A program made the position numbers and the translations under genes. A stretch of 64,000 nucleotides of DNA from Chitinophagaceae bacterium. Lineage in GTDB: Bacteria > Bacteroidota > Bacteroidia > Chitinophagales > Chitinophagaceae. How positions within the stretch are numbered: position 1 is the stretch's first letter; each line of letters begins with the position of its first letter. The stretch spans positions 62,001-126,000 of the forward strand of contig JAMLGT010000011.1 of assembly GCA_023957755.1 (NCBI GenBank), given 5' to 3'. The notes beneath the pieces were generated by a model. The model had not been told where the DNA came from, ran no database searches, and saw only the letters and a list, made by a program, of their open reading frames with translations. This document shows, piece by piece, positions 8,137 to 16,724 of this stretch.

Positions 8137-10920
8137 ATGGCAAAAGACCTATTCAACATTAAAAAGCAACTCAGTACTAAAGATGGAAAGAGTCTGACTT
8201 ATTACAGCCTCACCGAACTTGAAAAGCAGGGACATAATATTTCAAAGCTCCCTTTCTCGATTCGTATCTTACTGGAGAATGCGCTTCGCAACTTCGACGA
8301 TTTTGCAGTAACCAAAGAGAATGTGGAGACCTTGCTCAACTGGACACCGAAAGGATCAGACAAAGACATCCCTTTCAAACCGGCGAGGGTGTTAATGCAG
8401 GATTTTACAGGTGTGCCCGCAGTGGTGGATATTGCAAGCCTTAGAGCAGAATTGGCCAGGAAGGGAAAGAATCCTGAAGAAATCAATCCGCTGATCCCCG
8501 TAGATCTGGTGATTGACCACTCAGTGCAGGTTGATTTTTTTGGGACCAACTATTCTCTGGAAAAAAATATTGAAGAAGAATACGTTCGTAACAGAGAGCG
8601 CTATTCGTTTTTGAAATGGGCTCAGAAGTCGTTTGACAACTTTAGTGTGGTGCCTCCGGGAATGGGCATTTGCCACCAGGTAAATCTTGAGTATCTGAGC
8701 AAGGGAGTCATTGCCAGAAATGGTGAGGTATTCCCTGATTCGCTGGTAGGTACCGACAGCCATACCCCGATGGTTAATGGAATTGGTGTAGTAGCATGGG
8801 GTGTGGGTGGTATAGAAGCAGAGGCTGCAATTCTTGGTCAGCCATTGTATTTTATTATGCCTGAGGTGATTGGGCTTAAACTCAAAGGGAAGCTGCCTTT
8901 TGGAACTACCGCTACTGATCTGGTATTGACAATTGCCGAAACACTTAGAAAATACGGCGTGGTAGGAAAGTTTGTAGAGGTATTCGGAGAAGGGTTGCAG
9001 CATCTGACAGTGCCCGACAGAGCTACTATTGGTAATATGTCACCTGAGTTTGGGTGCACTATCACCTATTTCCCTATAGATGATAAGACGCTGGAGTACA
9101 TGCGTAAGAGCAACCGGAGTGAAGATCAGATTCACCTTGTTAAAGAATATTGTCAGGCAAATATGCTGTGGCGTACGGGTGAAGAAAAGATTACCTATAC
9201 TGACGTGGTAGAGTTGGATCTCGCTTCTATCAAACCATCGGTAGCCGGCCCTAAACGTCCGCAAGACAAAATTTTGCTGGAAAATTTTAAAGGCAAATTC
9301 ATTAGTCTGATGGATGAAGTGTATGGACGCACATGCGAACCCACACCTAAACAGATGTCAGGCTGGTTTGCAGAGGGTGGTAGCCAGCCGGTGGATGCGG
9401 TTCCTGAGCCTGCCGAGCATGTAAAAATGGAGGTAAAAGGGAAGGATGGCTATAAGAAAGTTTGGATTAATAAAGGGCACGAAAAATTTGAGGTAAGTGA
9501 TGGGGCTATTGCAATCGCAGCAATTACCTCTTGTACTAACACAAGTAATCCATTTGTAATGATAGGTGCAGGGCTGGTAGCCCGTAAAGCCCGTGAGAAA
9601 GGGATTGATGTGAAGCCCTGGGTGAAGACAAGTCTGGCTCCAGGCTCCAAAGTAGTTACCGATTATTTGAAGAAAGCCGACTTGCTGGGCGATTTGGAAG
9701 CATTGGATTTCCATCTGGTAGGTTATGGCTGCACATCCTGCATCGGAAACTCAGGTCCTTTGCCGGGATTTATGGCTAAGGCTGCTGACGATTACGATGT
9801 AGTACTTGTGTCTGTATTATCAGGAAACAGAAACTTTGAAGCGAGAATCCATCCTCAGGTGAAGATGAACTTCCTGATGTCGCCAATGCTGGTAGTTGCC
9901 TTTGCAATTGCCGGGCGTGTAGATGTGGACCTGATAAACGAGCCGCTCGCATACGACAGAAATCAGCAACCGGTGTATCTGAAGGATATCTGGCCTTCAG
10001 ATGATGAAATCATTGCACTGATGGACAAGGTTGTAACTCCTGAAGATTTTAAGAAAAACTATAGTACCATATTTGAAGGAAATGATATCTGGCAAAAACT
10101 GGATGCACCAACTGAGAAGTTGTATGATTGGGATAAGAACTCTACTTATATTAAAGAAGTTCCTTTCTTCTATAATATTTCTAATGAGGCCGGTGCCATA
10201 GAAGATATTAATAATGCACGCACTTTATTGTATCTGGGTGACAGTGTGACAACCGACCACATTTCGCCTGCAGGCCAGTTTAATGAAAAGTCTGCCGCAG
10301 GACAGTATCTAATCAGCCGGGGAGTAGAAAGAGCTGCATTTAACTCTTATGGTTCACGCCGTGGTAACGATGAAGTAATGGTGCGTGGCACATTTGCCAA
10401 TGTCAGAATCAAAAATAAGATAGCCACGAAAGAGGGTGGGTTTACCACCTATCTGCCCACCGGTGAAGAGATGACTGTGTTTGATGCCAGTAACAAGTAC
10501 AAAGAGCAGCATACTCCTTTGATCGTATTGGCAGGAAAAGAGTATGGTAGTGGCTCCTCAAGAGACTGGGCTGCAAAAGGCACCTTCCTTCTTGGTATCA
10601 AGGCAGTAATTGCAGAGAGTTATGAAAGGATTCACCGTAGTAACCTCGTCGGAATGGGTGTATTGCCGTTGCAGTTTAAGGAGGGCGAAAATGCAGCTAC
10701 GTATAATCTTACAGGTAAGGAAACTTTTTCAATTACAGGACTGTCAGATAATCTGACTCCGCTTAAAAAGGTACATGTGAAGGCTACAAGAGAGGATGGA
10801 AGCGAAGTAAAATTTGATGTGGTGGCCCGTGTGGATAGCGACATAGAGGTGGCTTACTATCAGCATGGTGGAATCCTTCAGTATGTACTTCGTCAGTTTT
10901 TGAAAGGAGCACATAATTGA
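8137..10920 (+). CDS. acnA: aconitate hydratase (AcnA type)
   Basis: A 927-residue aconitase that interconverts citrate and isocitrate in the TCA cycle. The [4Fe-4S] ligands are visible as SCTNTSNP near residue 465 and YGCTSCIGNSGPLPG near residue 530. The swivel domain near residue 800 carries GKEYGSGSSRDWAAKG. Length and order match the AcnA/IRP1 class rather than AcnB. It starts 36 bp after the flavoprotein gene and is followed 25 bp later by an AhpD-like gene, so co-transcription is likely. Confidence 0.97.
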   Translation: MAKDLFNIKKQLSTKDGKSLTYYSLTELEKQGHNISKLPFSIRILLENALRNFDDFAVTKENVETLLNWTPKGSDKDIPFKPARVLMQDFTGVPAVVDIASLRAELARKGKNPEEINPLIPVDLVIDHSVQVDFFGTNYSLEKNIEEEYVRNRERYSFLKWAQKSFDNFSVVPPGMGICHQVNLEYLSKGVIARNGEVFPDSLVGTDSHTPMVNGIGVVAWGVGGIEAEAAILGQPLYFIMPEVIGLKLKGKLPFGTTATDLVLTIAETLRKYGVVGKFVEVFGEGLQHLTVPDRATIGNMSPEFGCTITYFPIDDKTLEYMRKSNRSEDQIHLVKEYCQANMLWRTGEEKITYTDVVELDLASIKPSVAGPKRPQDKILLENFKGKFISLMDEVYGRTCEPTPKQMSGWFAEGGSQPVDAVPEPAEHVKMEVKGKDGYKKVWINKGHEKFEVSDGAIAIAAITSCTNTSNPFVMIGAGLVARKAREKGIDVKPWVKTSLAPGSKVVTDYLKKADLLGDLEALDFHLVGYGCTSCIGNSGPLPGFMAKAADDYDVVLVSVLSGNRNFEARIHPQVKMNFLMSPMLVVAFAIAGRVDVDLINEPLAYDRNQQPVYLKDIWPSDDEIIALMDKVVTPEDFKKNYSTIFEGNDIWQKLDAPTEKLYDWDKNSTYIKEVPFFYNISNEAGAIEDINNARTLLYLGDSVTTDHISPAGQFNEKSAAGQYLISRGVERAAFNSYGSRRGNDEVMVRGTFANVRIKNKIATKEGGFTTYLPTGEEMTVFDASNKYKEQHTPLIVLAGKEYGSGSSRDWAAKGTFLLGIKAVIAESYERIHRSNLVGMGVLPLQFKEGENAATYNLTGKETFSITGLSDNLTPLKKVHVKATREDGSEVKFDVVARVDSDIEVAYYQHGGILQYVLRQFLKGAHN

Positions 10921-10945
10921 TTTTTCAACCATAAAATATTATATC

Positions 10946-11293
10946 ATGGATCATGATTCATTGTATCCTCTTCCCGATGTGGAGAACTCAAAAAAGAGGG
11001 CAGCGCTGGCACCGGAAATTATTGATACCTGGAGGACATTCTCCAGGACAGTGTATCAGGAAGGGGCTTTATCTGAAAAAACAAAGCAACTGATTGCCGT
11101 AGCCGTGGCGCATGTCACCCAGTGCCCGTATTGCATTCGTGCACATACACGCATTGCCATGAGAAAAGGGGCTACGAAGCAGGAAATTATGGAAGCGGTG
11201 TGGGTGGCGGCCGAGATGAGGGCCGGAGCAGGATACTCTCACTCCATTCTTGCAATGGATGAGATGGAAAAGGTAGAAAGTAGTGCAAAATAA
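10946..11293 (+). CDS. carboxymuconolactone decarboxylase / AhpD-like protein
   Basis: A 115-residue helical protein of the CMD family. It carries CPYCIRAHTR near residue 55, the C-x2-C-x3-H motif of AhpD-like thiol peroxidase partners. The two cysteines suggest a redox function rather than a lactone decarboxylase. It follows aconitase by 25 bp and precedes transaldolase by 27 bp, so it is probably co-transcribed. Substrate unknown. Confidence 0.85.
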   Translation: MDHDSLYPLPDVENSKKRAALAPEIIDTWRTFSRTVYQEGALSEKTKQLIAVAVAHVTQCPYCIRAHTRIAMRKGATKQEIMEAVWVAAEMRAGAGYSHSILAMDEMEKVESSAK

Positions 11294-11320
11294 AAGTTCA
11301 ATTTTTTAAACAACAGGAAT

Positions 11321-12418
11321 ATGAATCCTTTAAAACAATTACATAAATTAGGACAAAGTATTTGGCTGGATTTTTTTGACCGTGAGGTGATGGATTCAGG
11401 ACAATTACAAAAATGGATTGATGAAGACGATCTGGCAGGGATCACAAGTAATCCCAGCATTTTTGAAAGTGCGGTAGCAAGTGGATCAGATTATGACGGA
11501 GATATTAAAAAACTTGCAGATTCAGGTAAGACAGGTGAAGAAATATTCTTCGGTTTTGCTGTGAAAGATATTCAGCGTGCCGCCGATATTCTAAGGCCCG
11601 TATATGATGCGGCGAAGGGAAATGATGGTTTTGTAAGCCTTGAGGTGTCGCCTTTTCTTGCAAACGATACAGAAGGGACAGTTGCGCAGGCATTACATCT
11701 TTGGAAAGAAGTGAATCGTGAAAATGTAATGATCAAAATTCCCGGGACCAAAGAAGGCCTCGAGGCCATCAGACAGGCTACTGCTGCCGGAGTCAATGTG
11801 AATGTAACACTGCTTTTTGGGCTCGATCGCTATCGTGCGGTTACGGATGCTTACCTGACAGGGCTTGAAGACAGGGTTGCCCGCGGAGAATCGATTGACG
11901 GTATTAAATCTGTGGCCAGTTTTTTCCTGAGCAGAATTGATGTGTTGCTCGATCCACAACTGAAGGCAAAAGGCCTTACTGATCTGGCAGGGAAGGCTGC
12001 AATTGCAAGTGCAAAGACAGCTTATCAGATTTACAAGGAAGTGTTTGGGAGTGAGCGATTCAGAAAACTGGAAGAAAAAGGAGCCAGAAAGCAGAAAGTG
12101 CTCTGGGCAAGTACGGGAACCAAGAATCCTGAATATAGCGACGTATTGTATGTGGAAACGCTGATAGGTGAAAACACTATCAATACGCTACCGGTGAAGA
12201 CGATTGATGCTTTCAGGGATCATGGTGTTGCGAAATCCACCCTTGAGGAAGGCATGGATACGGTGAAAGCGCAGTTGGAAGCACTCGCTGCAAATGGAAT
12301 TGATCTGGGTAAGGTAAGTGATGAGCTGGAGAAGGAGGGTATAGAAAAATTTAATGTAGCCTTTGAGAAATTGCTGAGTGCGATCAAGGAAAAGGCAGGG
12401 AAAGTGAAGGTATCCTAA
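11321..12418 (+). CDS. tal: transaldolase
   Basis: A 365-residue transaldolase, which transfers a dihydroxyacetone unit in the pentose phosphate pathway. Motifs include GITSNPSIFESAV near residue 40, VSLEVSPFLA near residue 105, and NVMIKIPGTKEG near residue 135, whose Lys forms the Schiff base. The length fits the longer transaldolase subfamily. It ends the run that begins with transketolase, and a strong intrinsic terminator follows 16 bp after the stop. Confidence 0.95.
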   Translation: MNPLKQLHKLGQSIWLDFFDREVMDSGQLQKWIDEDDLAGITSNPSIFESAVASGSDYDGDIKKLADSGKTGEEIFFGFAVKDIQRAADILRPVYDAAKGNDGFVSLEVSPFLANDTEGTVAQALHLWKEVNRENVMIKIPGTKEGLEAIRQATAAGVNVNVTLLFGLDRYRAVTDAYLTGLEDRVARGESIDGIKSVASFFLSRIDVLLDPQLKAKGLTDLAGKAAIASAKTAYQIYKEVFGSERFRKLEEKGARKQKVLWASTGTKNPEYSDVLYVETLIGENTINTLPVKTIDAFRDHGVAKSTLEEGMDTVKAQLEALAANGIDLGKVSDELEKEGIEKFNVAFEKLLSAIKEKAGKVKVS

Positions 12419-12433
12419 TAAAGAAAATTTTTT

Positions 12434-12467
12434 AAAAAGGTTCGTTATTTTGTACGAACCTTTTTTT
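12434..12467 (+). terminator. intrinsic terminator after transaldolase
   Basis: GGTTCGT at 12439-12445 pairs with ACGAACC at 12454-12460 around an 8-nt loop. An A5 run precedes the stem and a T7 run follows it, extending the pairing. It marks the end of the upstream transcription unit and lies only 12 bp before the next start codon. Confidence 0.9.
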
Positions 12468-12479
12468 CTGAGAATTCGG

Positions 12480-12905
12480 ATGAATAAGATAGAACATATA
12501 GGCATTGCGGTGAGTGATTTGGAAGCATCAATATCCTTGTTCGAGAAATTGCTGAATACGCCGTGTTATAAAAGAGAACTGGTAGAATCTGAAGGAGTGG
12601 AAACAGCATTTTTCAGGACGGGAGAAAGTAAGATAGAATTGCTGGCCGGCACTGATGCCGCAGGCACAATTCAGCGCTTCATTTCCAGGAAAGGGGAAGG
12701 GATTCATCACCTGGCATTTGAGGTTGACGATATTGAGGCAGAGATTAAGAGACTTAAGGAGGAAGGGTTTGAGTTTGTCAGAGAAGAAACCAGGCCGGGT
12801 GCCGATAATAAATTAGTTTGTTTTTTACACCCCCGGAGTACCAATGGTGTATTGGTAGAGTTGGTGGCTGAAAAAAATAAAGAACAAAGACCAAAAGAAA
12901 TTTAA
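12480..12905 (+). CDS. mce: methylmalonyl-CoA epimerase
   Basis: A 141-residue vicinal-oxygen-chelate protein that converts (S)- and (R)-methylmalonyl-CoA, linking propionyl-CoA and succinyl-CoA. The N-terminus IEHIGIAVSDLEASI with its metal-binding His, and GEGIHHLAFEVDD near residue 80, are typical. I chose the ATG at 12480; a TTG at 12450 lies inside the preceding terminator and is unlikely. No mutase or carboxylase gene is adjacent. Confidence 0.92.
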   Translation: MNKIEHIGIAVSDLEASISLFEKLLNTPCYKRELVESEGVETAFFRTGESKIELLAGTDAAGTIQRFISRKGEGIHHLAFEVDDIEAEIKRLKEEGFEFVREETRPGADNKLVCFLHPRSTNGVLVELVAEKNKEQRPKEI

Positions 12906-12948
12906 TATTTGCCGGAACCACATAGACATAGCATAAAATTTTATCATT

Positions 12949-14178
12949 TTGCCAATATCAAAAGCAACACTCGTACAAAAAAGGATTGATAGCCTGTCCA
13001 CCTTAACGGATAGTAATAAAAATTTAAGCCGGCAGTTTGGGACACCTGCATTTGTAGAGGCTGCCAGGAGAATTCGGGAGTATATGGAGCAGGCAGGGCT
13101 GGAAGCTACAATAGATTCAGCAGGCAATGTCAGGGGAAGGCTGATGTCAGCTTCGCCCAATGCAAAAAGCCTGGTAGTAGGGTCGCATTTTGATACTATC
13201 GAGAATTCGGGTAAGTATAATGGAGTGCTGGGGATATTGGTGGGAATCGCAGCGGCGGCATCTATTAACCGCCAGCAGTTTCAGTTGCCTTTTAATCTGG
13301 AAGTACTGGGATTTAGTGAAGGTGAAGGTGTAAGGTTTCACTCGGCTCACCTTGGAAGCAGGGCGTTGACCGGTACTTTTGATGAACAATTGGTCTTCCT
13401 GGAAGATGATAGGGGAATTACACTGAGGGAGGTGTTGAAGGAGCTGAAGACCGATTATGAAAAGATAAGTAAGGACTTCATCCCACGTAATAAATGGCTG
13501 GGGTTTCTGGATATACATATTGAGCCAGGAAATCAACTGGGAGATAAGAATATTCCTGTGGCAGTTGCGGAATCCATTTACGGGCATAAGAGGATAGATA
13601 TTAAATTTTCGGGAGTGGCGGCCCATGCCGGTTCAGTACCTATGGATGAGCGTAAAGATGCTCTCGCTGCCGCAGCAAAATTTGTATTGAAGGTAGAAGA
13701 ATATGCCTCCAAGGGGCGTAATAATATCCTGGCAACCATTGGAAGGCTAAAGGTTTTAAATGCTGCAACTAATATGATTCCTTCACAGGTTACCTGTTCG
13801 CTGGATATGCGTGGGCTGGATGCTTCAAAGTTGAGCGAAGCGTATGAAGACCTGTATAAGATATGTGAGAAGATATGTCATAAAAGAGGAATTTATTTTG
13901 AGTGGCGGTTATTGCAAGAAACTCCGCCAATTACCTGCGATGAGAAAATTAGCCGGTATTTGATGCAGGCTATTTCAGCGAAGGGGTATAAGCCGTTGAA
14001 TATTGTAAGCGGGCTGGCAACAGAAGCATCGGTAATTTCAGAAGTAGCACCTGTAACGGTAATGTTTATACGAGACTCGCAGGGAATCAGCTATAATCCG
14101 CATGAGGAGGTGACAACCGAGGATATACAGTTGGCCATAGATATCACTGAAGAGTTTATCAAGCAAGTAAAAGTCTGA
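12949..14178 (+). CDS. M20-family amidohydrolase (allantoate / carbamoyl-amino-acid hydrolase type), divergent metal site
   Basis: A 409-residue protein with the fold and order of AllC/HyuC enzymes: GSHFDTIENSGKYNG near residue 78, GFSEGEGVRF near residue 123, DIHIEPG near residue 188, and AHAGSVPMDERKDAL in the dimerisation domain. The neighbouring uraD suggests a role in ureide breakdown. Several expected residues differ: KYNG has Asn where the family has the bridging Asp (usually DG), GISYNP has Tyr where a metal-binding His is usual, and SGLATEAS replaces the SGAGHDA motif. Activity may be altered or lost. The start is TTG at 12949, because an in-frame stop lies just upstream and the first Met is at residue 46. 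Confidence 0.75.
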   Translation: MPISKATLVQKRIDSLSTLTDSNKNLSRQFGTPAFVEAARRIREYMEQAGLEATIDSAGNVRGRLMSASPNAKSLVVGSHFDTIENSGKYNGVLGILVGIAAAASINRQQFQLPFNLEVLGFSEGEGVRFHSAHLGSRALTGTFDEQLVFLEDDRGITLREVLKELKTDYEKISKDFIPRNKWLGFLDIHIEPGNQLGDKNIPVAVAESIYGHKRIDIKFSGVAAHAGSVPMDERKDALAAAAKFVLKVEEYASKGRNNILATIGRLKVLNAATNMIPSQVTCSLDMRGLDASKLSEAYEDLYKICEKICHKRGIYFEWRLLQETPPITCDEKISRYLMQAISAKGYKPLNIVSGLATEASVISEVAPVTVMFIRDSQGISYNPHEEVTTEDIQLAIDITEEFIKQVKV

Positions 14179-14203
14179 TCTAATTCAAAACATTATAGAA
14201 AGT

Positions 14204-14701
14204 ATGACTATTGCCGAATTCGACAATTTGCCTGCCGCGGAGAAGTACGCACTCCTTTTTAGTTGTTGCGGTTCAGCAGGATGGGTGGATTCCATGCTTG
14301 GCGTTTTCCCTGTGCAGGATCTGGTAGATCTGCTGGAATATGCCGAGGAGAAATGGTTTGAATGTAACCATTCTGACTGGCTTGAAGCTTTTGAGAATCA
14401 TGCCCGGCTGGGCGATAAGAATGCACTCTCGCAGGAGGATACACCTCAATTCGGGAAAGCAGAACAGGCTGCATTGCTTAGTTCGGATGAATCCGTCATC
14501 AAACAATTGGTAGCTGCCAATGCAGACTATGAAGAGGTGTTCGGATATATGTTTATTTCTTTTGCTCCCGGAAAAACAGGCGAGCAACTATTAGAGGAAA
14601 TAGAGGAAAGGCTGAATAATGACCCGCGGATGGAAATCGAAATTGCGGCAGCAGAGCAGGATAAAATCACCAAACACCGGCTTAAAAAATTATTCAGATA
14701 G
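14204..14701 (+). CDS. uraD: OHCU decarboxylase (UraD)
   Basis: A 165-residue protein resembling 2-oxo-4-hydroxy-4-carboxy-5-ureidoimidazoline decarboxylase, which makes S-allantoin from a urate oxidation product. FENHARLGD near residue 65 matches the catalytic H-P-R-[IL]-GD motif with Ala for Pro. The C-terminus (KITKHRLKKLF) has the usual R/K-rich ending. It starts 25 bp after the M20 gene in the same direction, so the two probably act in one pathway. Urate oxidase and allantoinase are not in the window. Confidence 0.8.
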   Translation: MTIAEFDNLPAAEKYALLFSCCGSAGWVDSMLGVFPVQDLVDLLEYAEEKWFECNHSDWLEAFENHARLGDKNALSQEDTPQFGKAEQAALLSSDESVIKQLVAANADYEEVFGYMFISFAPGKTGEQLLEEIEERLNNDPRMEIEIAAAEQDKITKHRLKKLFR

Positions 14702-14725
14702 CAGATGGGTGTTTCATCTGCGGTG

Positions 14726-15442
14726 CTACTTATTCAATAATGCTTTGATGTCAGGATCTGTCTCCAGATTAGCCATTTGCCTTAATATCCATGGATAGCG
14801 CGATGAAACTCTTCTGGACATGGGATTGATGGTAAATCTAACCGGGTTGGGCAGGCATGCCGCAATCTTTGCGGCTTCGGCCCGGGTGAGATTAGCTGCT
14901 TTCTTCTTAAAATGATATTGAGCAGCGGCCTCCACACCAAATACATTGGGCCCCATTTCAGCCACATTCAGATATACTTCCAGAATCCTCTCCTTGCTCC
15001 ACAGATGTTCAATCAGAAAAGTGAAGTACACTTCCAGTCCTTTTCGGAACCATCCGCCATGTTGCCAAAGGAAAACGTTCTTGGCTGTTTGTTGACTAAT
15101 GGTACTCGCTCCTCTCAGTGATTTTCCTTTTTGATTGTGCTTTATCGCTTTCTGGATACTTTTAAAGTCAAATCCGTTGTGGTCGGTAAACATTTGGTCT
15201 TCACCGGCCAGCACTGCAAGTTTGATTGGGTAGCCCATTTGGTCGTAATCAATATAATCCCGCTTAAAAAAATGGCCATGAACGAGGGAAGAGATCTGCG
15301 TGATCGTTATGGGTGGGTTAAACCATTTGCAGTAAAACGTATAGAGGATAGAGAACAGGAATCCATATAGCAATCCTTTTAATACCAGCCTGAAGAATCG
15401 CCTAAAGGCTGATCTTTTCTTTATAGTAACCGGTTCGTTCAA
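14726..15442 (-). CDS. mtgA: monofunctional peptidoglycan glycosyltransferase (GT51)
   Basis: A 238-residue GT51 enzyme that polymerises lipid II into glycan strands. One transmembrane helix (FRLVLKGLLYGFLFSILYTF) anchors it in the inner membrane. Motifs in order are GEDQMFTDHNGFD with the catalytic Glu, GASTISQQTAKN, KERILEVYLNVAEMG and FGVEAAAQYHF. There is no transpeptidase domain, so it is the monofunctional form. It is the last gene of a minus-strand group behind the LysE-type exporter and a secreted hypothetical protein, starting 15 bp after the latter. Confidence 0.93.
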   Translation of the reverse strand: MNEPVTIKKRSAFRRFFRLVLKGLLYGFLFSILYTFYCKWFNPPITITQISSLVHGHFFKRDYIDYDQMGYPIKLAVLAGEDQMFTDHNGFDFKSIQKAIKHNQKGKSLRGASTISQQTAKNVFLWQHGGWFRKGLEVYFTFLIEHLWSKERILEVYLNVAEMGPNVFGVEAAAQYHFKKKAANLTRAEAAKIAACLPNPVRFTINPMSRRVSSRYPWILRQMANLETDPDIKALLNK

Positions 15443-15457
15443 GGCGGCAGTGCGTTA

Positions 15458-16009
15458 TTAGTGAGGATTTATGTATTCCAGGGTGAATTTCCTTCCTATT
15501 TTCATCTTGTGTCCCTTTGCGCTTAAGAGCAGATAACCAATTCCGGTCGCTGCTGCGGAGGCGGCTACAAACCCGGGACGGGCATAATATCTGGTATCTT
15601 TTTCTGCGAATACCCAGGTGGCCAGCCCTGCAATTGTCAGCAGGCTGCCTCCTCCAAAAAGTGAAGCACCAGCCGCATTCCAGTTCCACCCCTTCTGTGC
15701 TTTTCCGATTGCCACTATGTCTCTGTATGGAAAACCATATCTGTAGCTACTTACCGTATCTGAAATAGTGATACCCAGACTGGTCATAACCGGCCTTACA
15801 TCGTACCAGACAAGAAATACTGAATCGTTTTTGAACTGATAGATATTGCCTTTCTGCATACCCATTCCCAGATCGAACCACATTTCACTGCCTTTGAAAA
15901 AAGACTTTTCCACCTTGCCCTTCTTTTTCAGAATGAGCATTTCGCCCTGAGCGAATGCACTTGCGGGAAGTATGAGGATGCTTAAGAATATGATGATTTT
16001 GTGGATCAT
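15458..16009 (-). CDS. secreted/membrane hypothetical protein
   Basis: A 183-residue protein with a signal peptide (MIHKIIIFLSILILPASAFA). Two Gly/Ala-rich hydrophobic stretches follow near residues 110-160 (AGASLFGGGSLLTIAGLATWVF and GFVAASAAATGIGYLLLS). Its start overlaps the stop of the LysE-type gene by 4 bp (ATGA), so the two are translationally coupled. I do not recognise a named family; similar small proteins are frequent in Bacteroidota. Confidence 0.7.
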   Translation of the reverse strand: MIHKIIIFLSILILPASAFAQGEMLILKKKGKVEKSFFKGSEMWFDLGMGMQKGNIYQFKNDSVFLVWYDVRPVMTSLGITISDTVSSYRYGFPYRDIVAIGKAQKGWNWNAAGASLFGGGSLLTIAGLATWVFAEKDTRYYARPGFVAASAAATGIGYLLLSAKGHKMKIGRKFTLEYINPH

Positions 16010-16650
16010 ATATGATTGATGAAGAACAAAACTCCTGCCAGCAGGATTGCGCCAAAGATAAAGAGTATCATGCCTGACAGTTTGTTTATCAGTCTAATGT
16101 TTTTCAGTGTCAGTTTTTTCCTGAGTTTGCCTGCAAGAGTTACTTTGATGATGTCAATCACCATATTAAATCCGATGGCTGTGCCGAAGATGATTACCCT
16201 GTCTCTGACGGAGTGCCCTACAGAAATTGCAGTAGCTGCTGTAAGCCAGAATATCATTACCGCAGGGTTGAGGGTGTTTAGCAGAAATCCCTGAATTGCA
16301 ATCTTTGCGTGGTCATAGTTTCGCAAACCTGGAACAGATACATCTTCAGGATGAATGTGCACTTTCTTAAGAAACAGGTAATAAATACCCATTGCCATCA
16401 ACACTGCACTTCCTGCTATTCCTATCAATTGTTTAAAATCGAGCAGCCGGGTTAGCAGTTCTGAAAAGAGGTTTGCAAGCACAATGAGTAAGAGGTCGCT
16501 AAACCATACACCGGCAATAAAACTGAATCCACCTTCGCGCCCGTTATTAATGCTCTGCTTAATTACCGCAAAGATTACAGGCCCTACTGACAAAGCCAGG
16601 AGCATGCCCATTGCCAAACCTTTTCCAATAGCTTCAAAGGCAGTTGTCAT
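16006..16650 (-). CDS. LysE/RhtB-family exporter
   Basis: A 214-residue inner-membrane protein with about six hydrophobic helices. The N-terminus GLAMGMLLALSVGPVIFAVIKQS has the GPV motif typical of LysE/RhtB amino-acid exporters. The substrate cannot be read from the sequence. It is the first gene of a minus-strand group with a secreted hypothetical protein (4-bp overlap) and mtgA. Confidence 0.88.
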   Translation of the reverse strand: MTTAFEAIGKGLAMGMLLALSVGPVIFAVIKQSINNGREGGFSFIAGVWFSDLLLIVLANLFSELLTRLLDFKQLIGIAGSAVLMAMGIYYLFLKKVHIHPEDVSVPGLRNYDHAKIAIQGFLLNTLNPAVMIFWLTAATAISVGHSVRDRVIIFGTAIGFNMVIDIIKVTLAGKLRKKLTLKNIRLINKLSGMILFIFGAILLAGVLFFINHI

Positions 16651-16724
16651 TCAATTGTACGTGATATAATATTCAATAAATACTAAGAAAAGAGAAAGGT
16701 AAGATATAAGGTGCAATGCTGCAA

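Noticed and set aside
12450-12479. TTG start for methylmalonyl-CoA epimerase
   Set aside because: It lies inside the loop of the transaldolase terminator; ATG 12480 gives the normal family start.
14701-14721. GCAGATG/CATCTGC hairpin between uraD and mtgA as an intrinsic terminator
   Set aside because: The stem is perfect but has no U-run on either side; may still mark the convergent 3' ends, but support is too weak to list.
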